From Ipomoea triloba (lineage: Eukaryota > Streptophyta > Magnoliopsida > Solanales > Convolvulaceae), in assembly GCF_003576645.1 (NCBI RefSeq), contig NC_044925.1, forward strand, positions 9,712,032-9,776,031: a stretch of 64,000 nucleotides of DNA. Direction: 5' to 3'. Positions 1 to 11,003 of this stretch are shown here, piece by piece. Under the pieces are notes generated by a model that was not told the DNA's origin, searched no databases, and saw only the letters and a program-made list of their open reading frames with translations. Numbering within the stretch: the first letter of the stretch is position 1; every line of letters begins with the position of its first letter. The position numbers were made by a program, and so were the translations under genes.

Positions 1-459
1 CTTTTGAGTGACAATGGATTTCCTTACTTAGCCGTCGTGCTAACTACACTTCATTGTGTCCTTTATCAGATGCAGTCTAGCGTGGGCTCGTGCAGCCCCG
101 GGAACTCTGATGACTCATCAGAGTTCATGTTTCCTATCTTAGACTATGATGATTATGTACAGTACTTAGTGGATGACGACCTGTTTGCTCCCGGCTACGC
201 TCCAGACCCTCCAGCTCCGGCTTATGCTCCTGATCCTGATTCTGATCCTGATCCTGATCCTATTCCTGCTCCTGTTTCCCAGGTTGTACGCCTGGTCTCC
301 TGTTCCCAGTAGTCCATTGTGTTTCATGGATGCTGTTCAGGCGAGTTATGGGTTCTACTCCATCGAGGTTTTAGAGGATAGAATAGCCCAAACTTTGTTC
401 TAATGGGCCGTAAGAAACTCTTGTACATATTTGTAGCTAGTTTAGGTACCCTTTTGCTG

Positions 460-495
<36 letters not shown>

Positions 496-642
496 GTTAT
501 GACGGGTTTTGACGATATGAAACAATTTCCTTATCTTCAGCATGTGCATCTAGAGTGAACTCTATCTGGATTTGATTGGGTTCAGTCTAGGTGTGGCGGT
601 AACTACTCCGGATGTACGGTATAGCCGAGCCGGGGTGTTACA
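1..642 (+). repeat. 3' part of the 5' LTR of gypsy A
   Basis: This aligns with 23430-24091 of the 3' LTR. It contains the LTR splice-acceptor block ending at 69, the LTR ORF start at 70, an (AT)n tract at about 462-492, a hairpin at 550-590 and the LTR terminus GTTACA ending at 642. The rest of the LTR lies upstream of the window. Confidence 0.9.
70..312 (+). pseudogene. LTR-encoded ORF, frameshifted copy in the 5' LTR
   Basis: This is the counterpart of the 109-codon ORF at 23497-23826. It opens with ATG directly after the CAG of the acceptor-like block. The first part matches the 3' LTR copy, including the YVQYLVDDD stretch and the Asp-Pro repeats, which are a little longer here. An indel near 280-290 shifts the frame and the ORF stops early at 312, so it loses the YPIEVL end seen in the other copy. 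Function unknown. In the 5' LTR this ORF lies upstream of gag and would act as a leader ORF. Confidence 0.6.
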
Positions 643-645
643 AGT

Positions 646-657
646 TCGTATCAGAGC
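646..657 (+). promoter_or_regulatory. Degenerate primer binding site of gypsy A
   Basis: Three bases after the LTR end, TCGTATCAGAGC differs from the initiator-Met tRNA site TGGTATCAGAGC at one base (G to C). It is followed by repeated gagtcag-like text in the leader. Confidence 0.7.
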
Positions 658-1104
658 TCTGTTTCGAGTCAGAATCCTATGTCACACCTCTTTTCGAGTC
701 AGCTCTAGTTTCGAGTTAATCAAGTTTCGAAGTCAGCTTAGGTTCGTTAAGACCAACCTAAGTCATTGTTACAGCTTGATGAGTATAAGCTTCGGAGCAG
801 AGCTGGAATGGAAGCAGGTAGCGTAAGAAGGGGGTATTTCACTTCTACCCTACAGAATCTCACAATTCTGGTTGTTGAATAGTATGATCAATACTTGTGC
901 CTTCCTGCATGTGATTGCTTAGGATTACTGTGAGTGAGCTTGCTAGCGTAATGCATTAATTCCCTTGCTTAGAGGGTATGACAAAGTGAATGTTAGGGAG
1001 TGACGTATAGGACTTGAGTAGGTGCTATGCTGACTGCCTGACTAGCTAATTCCTTAAGAATTTTTATACCTCGGGTATTAATATGGAACTATCGTCTAGC
1101 GAAA

Positions 1105-1364
1105 ATGCCGCCTAGACGAAATGTGCCTGCTGGTAGCGACGATAATATCTCTGCAATAGATCGTATGGCCCAAGCGCCTTCTCGGGAGTAGTAGTAGCCT
1201 GTAGAGATAGTTATGACAACGTTGCTATAGAAATAGCTGGATTTAACTGTCCCGGAAACCTCGTTCGTTTTGAACTCGAGGGCATCGATGTAGTACTCGG
1301 GATGCATTGGTTGGATAAGTGTAAAGCTCGAATCGTGTGTAAGGAGCGAAAGGTTGTCCTATGA
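1105..1364 (+). pseudogene. Gypsy A gag start and protease remnants
   Basis: A 28-codon reading frame opens at 1105 with MPPRRNVPAG and stops at 1189-1191. It looks like a Gag N-terminus. Directly afterwards, 1227-1364 encodes a protease C-terminal remnant with the VVLGMHWL segment that follows the active site in gypsy retropepsins. The catalytic DTG and essentially all of Gag (normally over 1 kb) are absent, so a large internal deletion joins the two pieces. The stretch 658-1104 is untranslated leader. The stretch 1365-1421 leads without a recognised domain into RT. Confidence 0.6.
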
Positions 1365-1421
1365 AGACCAAAGGGAAAGAGAATATCCTACCGAGGAATT
1401 GGCGAGCAACCCGAGTCAAGG

Positions 1422-2388
1422 TTGTTGACGATGCAGAAATTAAAGAAGTACGCTCGCCAGGGATGCGAAGTGTATCTCTGTTTGGTGCAAGATGCCGAAG
1501 AAGAAGAACTTGAGATAGATCGAATTCCAGTGGTACGCGAATTTCCTGACGTATTCCCCGACGATCTCACGGAAATGCCGCCGGAACGGGAAGTGGAATT
1601 CACCATCGATCTCGTACCAGGAACCTCACCTATCTCGAAAGCGCCTTATCGAATGGCACCCAAAGAGATGGAGGAGCTGAAAGCACAATTGGCGGAATTA
1701 TTGGAGAAGGGATTTATTAGGCCAAGCGTATCGCCTTGGGGTGCACCGGTACTATTCGTTAAGAAGAAGGATGGGAGTCTTAGACTGTGCATCGATTATA
1801 GGGAACTCAATCGAGTCACGTTAAAGAATAAGTACCCGTTGCCCAGGATCGATGATCTATTTGATCAGTTGAAAGGAGCGGGCGTATTCTCGAAAATTGA
1901 CTTACGGTCAGGGTATCACCAAGTGCGAGTCGCGAAGGAGGATGTGCCTAAAACAACATTTCGGACGAGATACGGGCACTATGAATTCATGGTCATGCCA
2001 TTTGGAGTGACTAACGCCCCAGGAACCTTTATGGATTTGATGAACCGAATTTTCCTTCCGTACCTGGATAAATTCATCGTCGCCTTCATAGATGACATCT
2101 TGGTCTACTCTAAGACACCGGAGGAACACGAGGAACATCTCAGGACAGTGTTACAAACACTAAGGGAAAAGAAACTTTTCGCAAAGCTTTCAAAATGCGA
2201 ATTTTGGAAGAGAGAAGTCGCATTTCTTGGACACGTAATCACCAAGGAAGGAATAGCGGTAGACCCAGCTAAGATACGAGCTGTAATCGAATGGGAAGTA
2301 CCCAAGACAGTTACAGAAGTCCGCAGTTTCTTAGGTTTGGCGGGTTATTACCGAAGGTTTGTTCAGGACTTCTCGAAGATAGCAAGAC
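1422..2388 (+). pseudogene. Gypsy A reverse transcriptase, N-terminal and palm domains
   Basis: The ORF shows the chromovirus RT order: FPDVFPDDL linker, [31 protein letters not shown], the catalytic FIDDILVYS, and [12 protein letters not shown] entering the connection region. The catalytic aspartates are present. The frame is open until copia B1 interrupts it at 2389 inside FSKIAR; the protein continues at 18633 after the insertion. The upstream protease remnant lacks an active site. This half has no stop, unlike the right half with four. Confidence 0.93.
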
Positions 2389-4759
2389 TGTTAGGAACAT
2401 AATGTATTAGGTTTTGATGATACCAAAATGTATCTTACAATCCCCTAAGTCTCGAAAGATAGGAATCAATGTAAGTTCGACAAGTAAACTAAGAGCGAAA
2501 ATACAACCGGGTAACTTGAGCTCAACTCGGAAAATATTTAAGCTTAAGGTAAACTTGTGTGAACATCTTAGAAAGTCTCGTGTTGTAATCCCATAGATAG
2601 ATCAGAAGAAGGCACGGGACAACACTGGAGGAATAAGGGTCTGCGAGACATCAACTAAGTCTCGAGACATAAGCAGAGTCCGAGAGATAGTATCTCTCGA
2701 TACAACAACCCAGTTCGAGACATAAGCAGAGTTCGAGAGATAGATCTCTCGATACATGGGGATCAAGACATCAAACAATCGAGACATCAATCTTGGTCTC
2801 GATAAACCGACATTTCTCCAAAAGGCTGAATGATGGTCAGGAAGCATGAATAAAGTTTGGAGAAGAAGAATATCATGGAGATAAAATATTAAGGAGGTGC
2901 CAGAAGTGGATGCCACATCAGAATTCCACAACAAACGGATAGAAGGTGCACTAATCCAAAATCGGTCTTATTCCCTAGAACGAGGATCAATGGGAATTTA
3001 AAAAGAGTAACTTTTACCAAAAGTAGCAAGTGGAGCATGGACTCAAGAAAGTGGATTATGGAATATCCACTACCAAACAAAAGGTTCAAGTTACAAGACC
3101 ACCACTCCATGAAAAATGCTGAAAAGAAGCAAGACCCATACACAACATGGGAGACAAATTTCAAACGGAATAATTTTCCCTCCAACGGAATTATTCCTTA
3201 NCATGGGAGACAAATTTCAAACGGAATAATTTTCCCTCCAACGGAATTATTCCTTAACTCTCATATAAAAAGGACGTGAAGACACAAGTTAAACAGGGAA
3301 GTCTTGGTTAGAAGAAGTGAGTTCATTCTGAAAATCTTAAGAGGTGTCTATTTAAAACGTTCAAGTGCCTGAGCTAAATCCGGAATATCATCCTGATATT
3401 CAAAATAGCGAGAAAACACATCTTAGTGTTTGACAGAGTTACAAAGCTTAAACTGCTATACATCTAGAAGGTGACCGAAGCAGCTCTACATCGAAGTTGA
3501 TTCAACGATAGCTTTTGGTCAGATTGGAGCTTGTTACACTCAACTGTGACAACCAAAGGTCCTTGCTTTGGATTAAGCAAGAAGAGGCGGAGTAACCTGG
3601 CAACTGTCTAGTGAAGATCCTGAGGCTTGAGGCGGGCTTGGTGATCAAAGCTCAAGTGCTCGAGAGGTAGAGTAATTGGAAGCGGGGAGAAAAACCTGAG
3701 GAGAGGCGGAGTAACCTGGGAGCTGTCTTGTGAAGATCCTGAGGCTTGAGGCGGGCTTGGTGATCAAAGCTCAAGTGCTCGATAGGTGGNNNNNNNNNNN
3801 NNNNNNNNNNNNNNTCGACAACATGCTATCCATTTTAAAATTATCTCGTGCTTTGAAAGATTTTAAGGGTTTTTCAAGAAGGATCTCTAGGCAATATAAA
3901 AAAGGTTTATATCGATCAGAGAACTGCTCTGATACCAATTGTTGGTCCAAGGGGATGGGGTACAAGTCTAGAGGGGGGGTGAATAGACTTGTATAAGATT
4001 TTGCAAATCTTTTTCGACTTCTCGTGTGTATTGGACTTAGGATGTTTAGGTCCGATACCTCACAAGATGAAGACAAAGTTTTATGCGCAGCGGAAAGGTT
4101 ATCCCTTTTAGTTAGCACGAGTTTGAGTTAGTTCGAGAAGGTGCGGTTATATGCAGTGCAGTTCGAGAGTTAGATAGCGAGAGATAAAGCAGAAAGTAAA
4201 TGCGAGAGAGATTTTTTAAGTGGTTCGGCCAACCCGCCTACATCCACTCTTCTTCCAGAAACTCCCTGGAAGGATTGCACTAAAACTTCCCTTTTTAGTA
4301 CAATATCGAGCGCTTGAGCTTTGATCACGAAGCCGCCTCAAGCCTCAGGTTTTTCGCCCCGCTTCTTGTTACTCAAAGCTCAAGCGCTCGATATTGTACT
4401 AAAAAGGGAAGTTTTAGTGCAATCCTTCCAGGGAGTTTCTGGAAGAAGAGTGGATGTAGGCGGGTTGGCCGAACCACTTAAAAATCTCTCTCGCATTTAC
4501 TTTCTGCTTTTATCTCTCGCTATCTAACTCTCGAACTGCACTACATATAACCGCACCTCTCGAACTAACTCAAGCTCGTGCTAACTAAAAGGGGATAACT
4601 TTTCCGCTGCGCATAAAACTTTGTCTTCATCTTGTGAGGTATCGGACCTAAACATCCTAAGTCCAATACACACGAGAAGTCGAAAAAGATTTGCAAAATC
4701 TTATACTAGTCTATTCACCCCCCCCTCTAGACTTGTACCCCATCCCCTTGGGACCAACA
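2389..4759 (+). repeat. 5' LTR of B1 with assembly-damaged middle
   Basis: The true LTR text covers 2389-3789 and about 4375-4759. Compared with the 3' LTR it is inflated by a short repeat across the N at 3201, a 25-N gap at 3790-3814 and an inverted block at 3815-4374. The promoter half holds repeated motifs of the type GTTCGAGAGATAG...ATCTCTCGATAC (about 2660-2760) and a TATAAAA box near 3264. Confidence 0.88.
3815..4374 (-). repeat. Inverted copy of the LTR-PBS-gag start
   Basis: This is the reverse complement of about 4375-4895: LTR end, PBS and first Gag codons read backwards, making a near-perfect palindrome of about 500 bp per arm centred near 4350-4375. It begins right after the 25-N gap. 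The same LTR region in the 3' copy (about 16900-17350) has no such inversion. A wrongly oriented contig is the simplest explanation; a real fold-back is possible. Confidence 0.85.
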
Positions 4760-4761
4760 AT

Positions 4762-4773
4762 TGGTATCAGAGC
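4762..4773 (+). promoter_or_regulatory. Primer binding site of B1
   Basis: TGGTATCAGAGC, complementary to the 3' end of initiator-Met tRNA, lies two bases after the LTR end. The same site recurs at 5433-5444 (duplicated contig), 17353-17364 (tandem copy) and 38084-38095 (B2). Confidence 0.9.
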
Positions 4774-5044
4774 AAGTTCTCTGATCGATATAAACCTTTG
4801 TTTATATTGCCTAGAGATCCTTCTTTGAAAAACCCTTTAAAAATCTTTCAAAGCACGAGATAATTTTTAAAATGGATAGCATGTTGTCGAGACATCTCCT
4901 TTTTTATCTTAGCAGGTTCGATGACTGGAAAACACGCATGCTTGCGTATCTATCAGCCCTCCATGATGAGATGGCCGAGGTTATAACTTCTGGACCAGTC
5001 AAAATCTTAATGGTCAATACTGTTGCAGCTCAAACCCAAGACAN

Positions 5045-5714
5045 CAAAGCTCAAGCGCTCGATATTGTACTAAAAAGGGAAGTTTTAGTGCAATCCTTCC
5101 AGGGAGTTTCTGGAAGAAGAGTGGATGTAGGCGGGTTGGCCGAACCACTTAAAAATCTCTCTCGCATTTACTTTCTGCTTTTATCTCTCGCTATCTAACT
5201 CTCGAACTGCACTACATATAACCGCACCTCTCGAACTAACTCAAGCTCGTGCTAACTAAAAGGGGATAACTTTTCCGCTGCGCATAAAACTTTGTCTTCA
5301 TCTTGTGAGGTATCGGACCTAAACATCCTAAGTCCAATACACACGAGAAGTCGAAAAAGATTTGCAAAATCTTATACTAGTCTATTCACCCCCCCCTCTA
5401 GACTTGTACCCCATCCCCTTGGGACCAACAATTGGTATCAGAGCAAGTTCTCTGATCGATATAAACCTTTGTTTATATTGCCTAGAGATCCTTCTTTGAA
5501 AAACCCTTTAAAAATCTTTCAAAGCACGAGATAATTTTTAAAATGGATAGCATGTTGTCGAGACATCTCCTTTTTTATCTTAGCAGGTTCGATGACTGGA
5601 AAACACGCATGCTTGCGTATCTATCAGCCCTCCATGATGAGATGGCCGAGGTTATAACTTCTGGACCAGTCAAAATCTTAATGGTCAATACTGTTGCAGC
5701 TCAAACCCAAGACA
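5045..5714 (+). repeat. Duplicate of 4374-5043 after a single N
   Basis: The sequence after the N at 5044 repeats the preceding 670 bases with an offset of 671: LTR end, PBS and Gag codons 1-58. Two overlapping contig ends were placed side by side, so only one copy belongs to B1. Confidence 0.9.
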
Positions 5715-7743
5715 CACAAAAGTACATCCCAAAACCTAGGGAAGAATGGACAAGTGATGATAGGAAGAGAAACAACCTGGACAATATTGCCAAGGACATT
5801 CTCTTCAGAGCAAAACGGCAAAAGAGGTATGGGATACTTTGATGTTAATTGGTGAAGGTGACGAACAGGAAAAGGAGAACAAGCTCACCGTGGCCATGAA
5901 GAAGTTCGAGGACTTCAAGATGAAGCCAGGGGAGAGCATCGACAGCATGGAATCTCGGTTCATGAAGCTATCAATCGAGATCAGTGATCTTGAGAAAAAG
6001 ATTCCACAAAAGGAGCTAAACCTGAAGGTCTTACGAGGCCTTACCAAGGAGTGGGAAATGAAGGTGATCACAATGCGTGATCACAGGGATTTGAAGAACA
6101 CCACAACCGACCAACTTTTCAGAGATCTCAAAGCCTTCGAATTTGAGATGCTTCCGAGAGATGAGGACGTGGTGGACAGACGGAATGTGGCACTGGTTGC
6201 TGATCAACCATCCACCTCTTCAAGGTCAGATCCTAATCCCACTAATATGTTATCTGACGAACAGTTTGCTCTCTTCATGAGGAAATTCAGGAAATTCATG
6301 AGGAAGTCAACGGAGAGCAACACAAGTTCACCTTCCTCCTCAAGAAGGAACAATGAGAAACATTCATCCAGAAGGATAGAGGAGGAAAATCAGGGTCTCT
6401 GCTACAACTGCAGGAGACCAGGACACTTCAAAGCCGAGTGCCCTTACCCTATGGTAAGTAAGTATCAAGGCCAAGAAGGCAGGGACTCCAGGAGAAAGGA
6501 GGAATCCAAAGAAAAGCCAGCACAAAGTGGCTTCAAGGGAGATTCAAGGAAACATCTGCGCAGAAAGGCGCTTGTTGCTGAGGAACTCGAGAGAGCAATC
6601 GAGGAGTCCGAGACATCGAGCTCCAGTGAAGGCAGCAGCAGCTCAGAAGATGAGAGGGGACTCATCTGCTTATACACCGAGGAAGAAGAGGATCAATGTC
6701 TAATGGCCATTGACAATGAGGTAACCTCTACTTCCACATCTAGCTGCTCTACCTCTACCTCTCGTTGTTCTTCGTTCGGAAGCGATGAAGATCCCTTTGA
6801 GATGCTTGAAACACTTAAAAGGGATCTCGGTATCGGTAACAGCACTCATGCCAAAATCCGGGAAGAAAACAGCAAGCTAACTGCTGAAAGAGATATGCTT
6901 AAGAACGTCTCGAAAGAGAATTCGGAGCTAACTCTCAAAGTAAGTGAGTTAGAAGCCAAAGTAATCCTGCTGGCTGAAGAGTGCAAAGCTCGAGAGACCA
7001 GAGAGCTTAATCTTAGAAAGGTCATAGCATCATACACGAATTCCTCCAAAACTATGGAGAAAATGGTAAATGATCACAGACCTACTAGTGATAGAACCGG
7101 TCTAGGGTTCCGTCAAGACTGTCTCTCGAGAGATAAACAGACCAATGGTCTGGGAACTTCAAATAGTGGAGGATCTCAACCCAAACCAAACAAAGGTCAT
7201 AAAAGACCAACAGAAAAGACCAGAGTAGCTATTCATAAACCGTCCCTATACACCAGCAATGGAAAGTATAGGAAAGCTACGAAGAATGGCCGGGTAAACA
7301 ATATCGAGAGATCACCTTGCTATCTCTCGCAAGGCCATTCCAAGTACAAAAGGAGCTACATTCCATATAATGCGCTTCAAGGCAAATATGGAAGGTCTGA
7401 GATCCACAAAGTTAGGAACTCACGGATGGAGAAAGGTAGACTCTATCCATCTAGTGAGAATTGGTCATCGAATCATGATTTCTGGAAGAAACCTCACTTC
7501 CAGCAATTTCACATGACCAAACAGCGTATGAAAGGCATGGTGCATAAGCTGATCGAAAAGTCTATACCTAAGTTGATTTATTCACCAAAGAGGCCCAAAA
7601 CCTTTGCTAGCATTCCTTATGATTATCAAACGTATAATGGCTACATTGCACCTAGGCCTGGAGTAATGGGTCCAAGGTATAAATGGATGCCTAAACTTAC
7701 TAACCAACCAGGACCCAAAGTTTGGGTACCTAAATCTGCTTGA
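5543..7743 (+). pseudogene. Copia B1 Gag, frameshifted
   Basis: Gag starts at ATG 5543. The N-terminal part matches the plant copia Gag domain (FDDWKTRMLAYL near residue 15). A 37-bp deletion at about 5811, seen by comparison with 17730-17770, shifts the frame; the original frame resumes at 5839. A CCHC zinc knuckle (CYNCRRPGHFKAEC) lies at about 6403-6444, followed by a long Ser/Glu-rich tail with a predicted coiled coil around 6850-7030 and a Tyr/Lys-rich end. The intact protein would be about 745 residues, long as in Sireviruses. The Gag stop TGA is at 7741-7743. Pol begins one base out of frame there. A strong GTAAGT donor directly follows the knuckle (6454). Confidence 0.88.
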
Positions 7744-7754
7744 TCCGCTTGCAG
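6454..7754 (+). other. Predicted alternative intron joining Gag to Pol in B1
   Basis: A donor GTAAGTAAG begins at 6454, right after codon ATG (6451-6453) in the Gag frame. An acceptor TTGCAG ends at 7754, right before codon GAC (7755) in the Pol frame. Both are phase 0, so removing these 1301 nt would fuse the CCHC part of Gag to PR-INT-RT and abolish the Gag stop and the frame change. Branch-point candidates are TACTAAC at 7698-7704 and CTAAA at about 7730. The same pair occurs in B2 (39129/40431). This is a prediction from sequence; there is no transcript evidence. Confidence 0.5.
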
Positions 7755-9335
7755 GACACCAGGGACATATGGTTCATTGACAGTGGATGTTCGAGACATA
7801 TGACGGGAAACTTAACACTGCTAGAGAACATCCATCCTATCGAAGGTCCCCTGGTGACATTTGGAGACAACAAGAAGAAAGGTCGCACAAAGGCTGTTGG
7901 TGAAATTCATAAGAATGAATTGGTGATCAAGGGGGTATCCTACGTTGAGGGACTCAAATTCAACCTTTTTAGCACAAGCCAGTTCTGTGACAAAGCCTAC
8001 AGAGTGATCTTCACCAAAAGCAAATGCCAAATCATGCAAGAGGAATCTCTCGAAGTCGTCCTGGAAGCAGCAAGGAAAGGAAACATGTACATAGTGGATT
8101 GGAGTTCTGCCAAACCATCCCTGTGTATGCTGGCAAGGAGTAAGGAAGACTTATGCTGGAATTGGCACAGTAAGCTTAGCCATCTGAACTTCAAAACTAT
8201 CAACAAGCTTACTAAGAGGAACCTTGTGGAAGGACTGCCCAAAGTTACGTTTCGAAAGGACAAGATTTGTGAGGCATGTCAACGTTGCAAACAGACCAAA
8301 TCCTCTTTCAAAGCCAAAGCCGAGACCTCATCTACTAGACCACTAAGTCTTCTCCATATGGACTTATTTGGCCCAGTAGACCCACCCAGCATGAGAGGAA
8401 GAAAGTACACTCTTGTGGTAGTAGATGACTACACAAGATTCACCTGGACCGTGTTCTTAACCAAGAAAAGTGAGACAAAAGTTGCCTTACCAAACCTTCT
8501 GAAGCAGGTTCAAATTGAAAAGGATGTCTCGATACTAAAGATTCGGTCAGATCAAGGTGGAGAGTTCGTTAATCAAGTTATCGAGAGCTACTGCAACGAA
8601 AACGGTATTCATCATCAGTTGTCAGCTGCTCGAACGCCTCAACAGAACGGGGTTGCTGAAAGAAGGAACAGAACTCTCAAGGAAGCCGCAAGGACCATGC
8701 TCTCGCAAGCTAACATATCTCAAGGATTTTGGGCATAACCAATCAACACAGCGTGCTATACCCAAAATCGGTCCTTGATCGTGAAAGGAGTTGGAAAGAC
8801 TCCATATGAGTTGTGGAACGGAAGGAAACCGAATGTAAGCTACTTCCACACATTCGGGTGCAAATGCTATGTCCACAACAATGGGAAGACTCAGCTAAGA
8901 ACTTTTGATGAAAAGGCAGATGATGGAGTATTTCTGGGATACTCATAATCCAGTAAAGCTTTCAGAGTCTTCAACAAGCGAAGGTTGGTGGTTGAAGAAT
9001 CCATACATGTCTCTTTTGATGATAGAGCATCAACAGATCAACCATCAAAGTCAATGGAAGCAGCTGAGGAAGCTCAGTCGGAGTCAATCGAGAGATTAGA
9101 CTCACCTCTCGATGGGAAGAAACCGATAGTTCGAGACGTAGCGGAACTCCCGTCAGAATCAGATGATGAAGAGCCTACCAAGAAGAAAGCTCCTGACTCA
9201 GTTGATCCGATCCAGATCATAGATGCTCAACCCACATCTCAACCTTCAACGGAAGTGTCAACCGAGGAGCCACAACACGACCTAAGATGGCTGAGAAGTC
9301 ACCCTGCTGATCAAGTGATTGGAGATGTACGTGAC
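7740..9335 (+). pseudogene. Copia B1 Pol: protease and integrase
   Basis: The frame opens at the Gag stop, shifted by -1. It shows the retropepsin site WFIDSGCSRHMTG near the start, the GAG-pre-integrase HHCC finger (H-x3-H ... CEACQRCK) and the integrase core with D (LLHMDLFGP), D (RSDQGGEF) and E (NGVAERRNR), all kept. Stops are TAA at 8736-8738 and TAA at 8946-8948. The first is absent from B2, which reads glutamate there. The frame then runs to the N at 9336, where about 440 bp of RT present in B2 (about 42013-42454) are missing. No ATG is needed if Pol is made as a Gag fusion. Confidence 0.92.
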
Positions 9336-9337
9336 NG

Positions 9338-10432
9338 AAGAAGGCACTTTACGGCTTAAAACAAGCTCCGAGAGCTTGGTATGACACCTTATCCTCTTTT
9401 CTACTTCAGTGTGGGTTCACCAAAGGCCTAGTGGACAAAACATTGTTTAGAATTAAGGATGAGGATCACATTTTATTGGTACAAATCTATGTGGACGATA
9501 TCATTTTTGGAAGCACCAATCCAGACTTGTGCGAGAAGTTCTCCAGGTTGATGAAAGGGAAGTTCGAGATGAGCATGATGGGAGAACTCAACTACTTCCT
9601 TGGATTACAAGTGAGACAGCTTAAGGAAGGTATCTTCATCAATAAGGAGAAATACACCAAGGATCTGCTCAGAAAATACAACATAGAAGGGAAATCCTCA
9701 GTCAAAGTACCCATGGGAACCTCTCTACGTATCGATGTCGACAGTGAAGGTCGAGAGGTCGATCAAACTACATATCGAGGTATCATCGGATCTCTTCTTT
9801 ATTTAACTGCTAGTAGACCAGATATATCCTTTGCAGTAGGTGTATGTGCTAGATTTCAGGCAAGTCCTAAGGAAAGTCACTTAAATGCATCTAAAAAGAT
9901 CCTTAGATATCTCAAAGGTACGCAAAGTGTTGGACTTTGGTATTCGAGAGGTGGATCTTTCGAACTTATGGGTTATTTAGATGCGGACTTTGCCGGTTGT
10001 AAAATAGATCGAAAGAGCACATCAGGGACATGTCAGTTTCTAGGTGGAAGACTTGTCTCATGGTTTAGCAAGAAACAACATTCGATAGCTACAAGCACCG
10101 CTGAGGCAGAATATGTAGCAGCTGGAAGTTGCTGTGCTCAGGTTTTATGGATGAAGCAACAACTACTGGATTATGGTGTTGAATGTAAAGAGGTTAAGAT
10201 CATGTGTGACAACACAAGTGCTATAGCTATCACTCAGAATCCAGTGTTACATTCAAGAACAAAACACATTGATATCAAGTATCACTTCATCCGAGACCAT
10301 GTTGAGAAAAAGGATGTAACTTTGGAATACGTTGCAACGGAGGAGCAACTAGCAGATATTTTCACAAAAGCGTTATGTGAAAATAGATTCTCTCAACTAA
10401 GGTTAGAATTGGGAATGATAGAATTGGGATGA
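9338..10432 (+). pseudogene. Copia B1 Pol: reverse transcriptase C-part and RNase H
   Basis: The sequence resumes after the N with the [13 protein letters not shown] motif, the RT catalytic YVDDIIFGS, and the Ty1/copia RNase H with DADFAGC, EAEYVAA, CDNTSAI and [11 protein letters not shown]. The frame is open for 364 codons to the stop at 10430-10432. The RT fingers are lost at the assembly join, so this piece alone is not functional. It is about 98 percent identical by eye to 42455-43545 in B2. Confidence 0.93.
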
Positions 10433-10585
10433 ATGATCAAGTCTTATCTTCTTGTATTTAGTGCCATGAACTGTTTCGCATGTGAGGGGCGGTTTCATCA
10501 ACTTTATGGCAGCTTTGGAGTTACGCAGCATTGAATGGTCATTCATATGGCATCCCGTGACTCAACAGTGGTAACCTTTTTGGGC
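10433..10585 (+). other. Spacer between pol and ORF2
   Basis: Short non-coding stretch, nearly identical to 43546-43697 in B2. It leads into a TATA box and otherwise shows nothing recognisable. Confidence 0.6.
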
Positions 10586-10593
10586 TATAAATA
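10586..10593 (+). promoter_or_regulatory. TATA box upstream of ORF2 (B1)
   Basis: TATAAATA lies 46 bases upstream of the ORF2 ATG and is conserved at 43698-43705 in B2. It may be an internal promoter for the region downstream of pol. Confidence 0.5.
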
Positions 10594-10631
10594 GAAGGGT
10601 TTTCTCATCAGTTCATGTCATCGACTTCTTC

Positions 10632-11003
10632 ATGGAGAAGAAGAAAGGAAAAGACGATGTACCGTTCTGGTATAGAGGGAGAAAATCAGCAACGAAGTCC
10701 AAAGACTTTCAAGGAGAGAACTATCCAGAATCAACGAAGGGTGAACAGATTGCGGAGCTTCCTGATAATCCAAGCAAGCATCCTATTCCCATCCAAGGTG
10801 AATGGATCCCCAAATGCGAGGAGATCCACAACGATGGGATACTGGAGTCAGGAGAAGAGTCTTGCACAAGTGGGACTCCTACCGCTGCACATTCTGGAAA
10901 AGGACCTCCCTCAACCAAATGGAGAACCAAGGGAAAGGGAGATGAAGCCTGTGAGGAAGGCAGCAGCGGAGAGAAGAACAAGAAGGGGAGTAGCCACCGC
11001 TAG
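10632..11003 (+). CDS. ORF2, small hydrophilic protein of SIRE-like B elements
   Basis: A 123-codon ORF starting MEKKKGKDDVPF. It is highly charged, rich in Lys, Glu, Gly and Ser, with no membrane segment or motif that I recognise. It starts 46 bases after a TATA box. The B2 copy (43744-44103) is also open and about 95 percent identical, with one more N-terminally extended frame available. Both copies stay open while gag and pol in the same elements carry stops, but the ORF is short and the copies are young, so conservation by chance cannot be excluded. Function unknown; it could also be leader sequence for ORF3. Confidence 0.4.
   Translation: MEKKKGKDDVPFWYRGRKSATKSKDFQGENYPESTKGEQIAELPDNPSKHPIPIQGEWIPKCEEIHNDGILESGEESCTSGTPTAAHSGKGPPSTKWRTKGKGDEACEEGSSGEKNKKGSSHR

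Noticed and set aside
173..403. Leu/Ile-rich alternative frame over the LTR ORF of A
   Set aside because: Shadow frame of the Asp-Pro repeat in the main ORF; not kept in LTR G.
2602..2934. Antisense ORF of about 105-110 codons over the CGAGAG repeats in B LTRs
   Set aside because: Product of the repeated LTR motifs; same text read backwards in every copy, no protein features.
2889..3185. Antisense 98-codon ORF with hydrophobic segments in B LTRs, seen in several copies
   Set aside because: The copies are nearly identical DNA, so an open frame in each is not independent evidence; no start context or motif, and it lies in the promoter part of the LTR.
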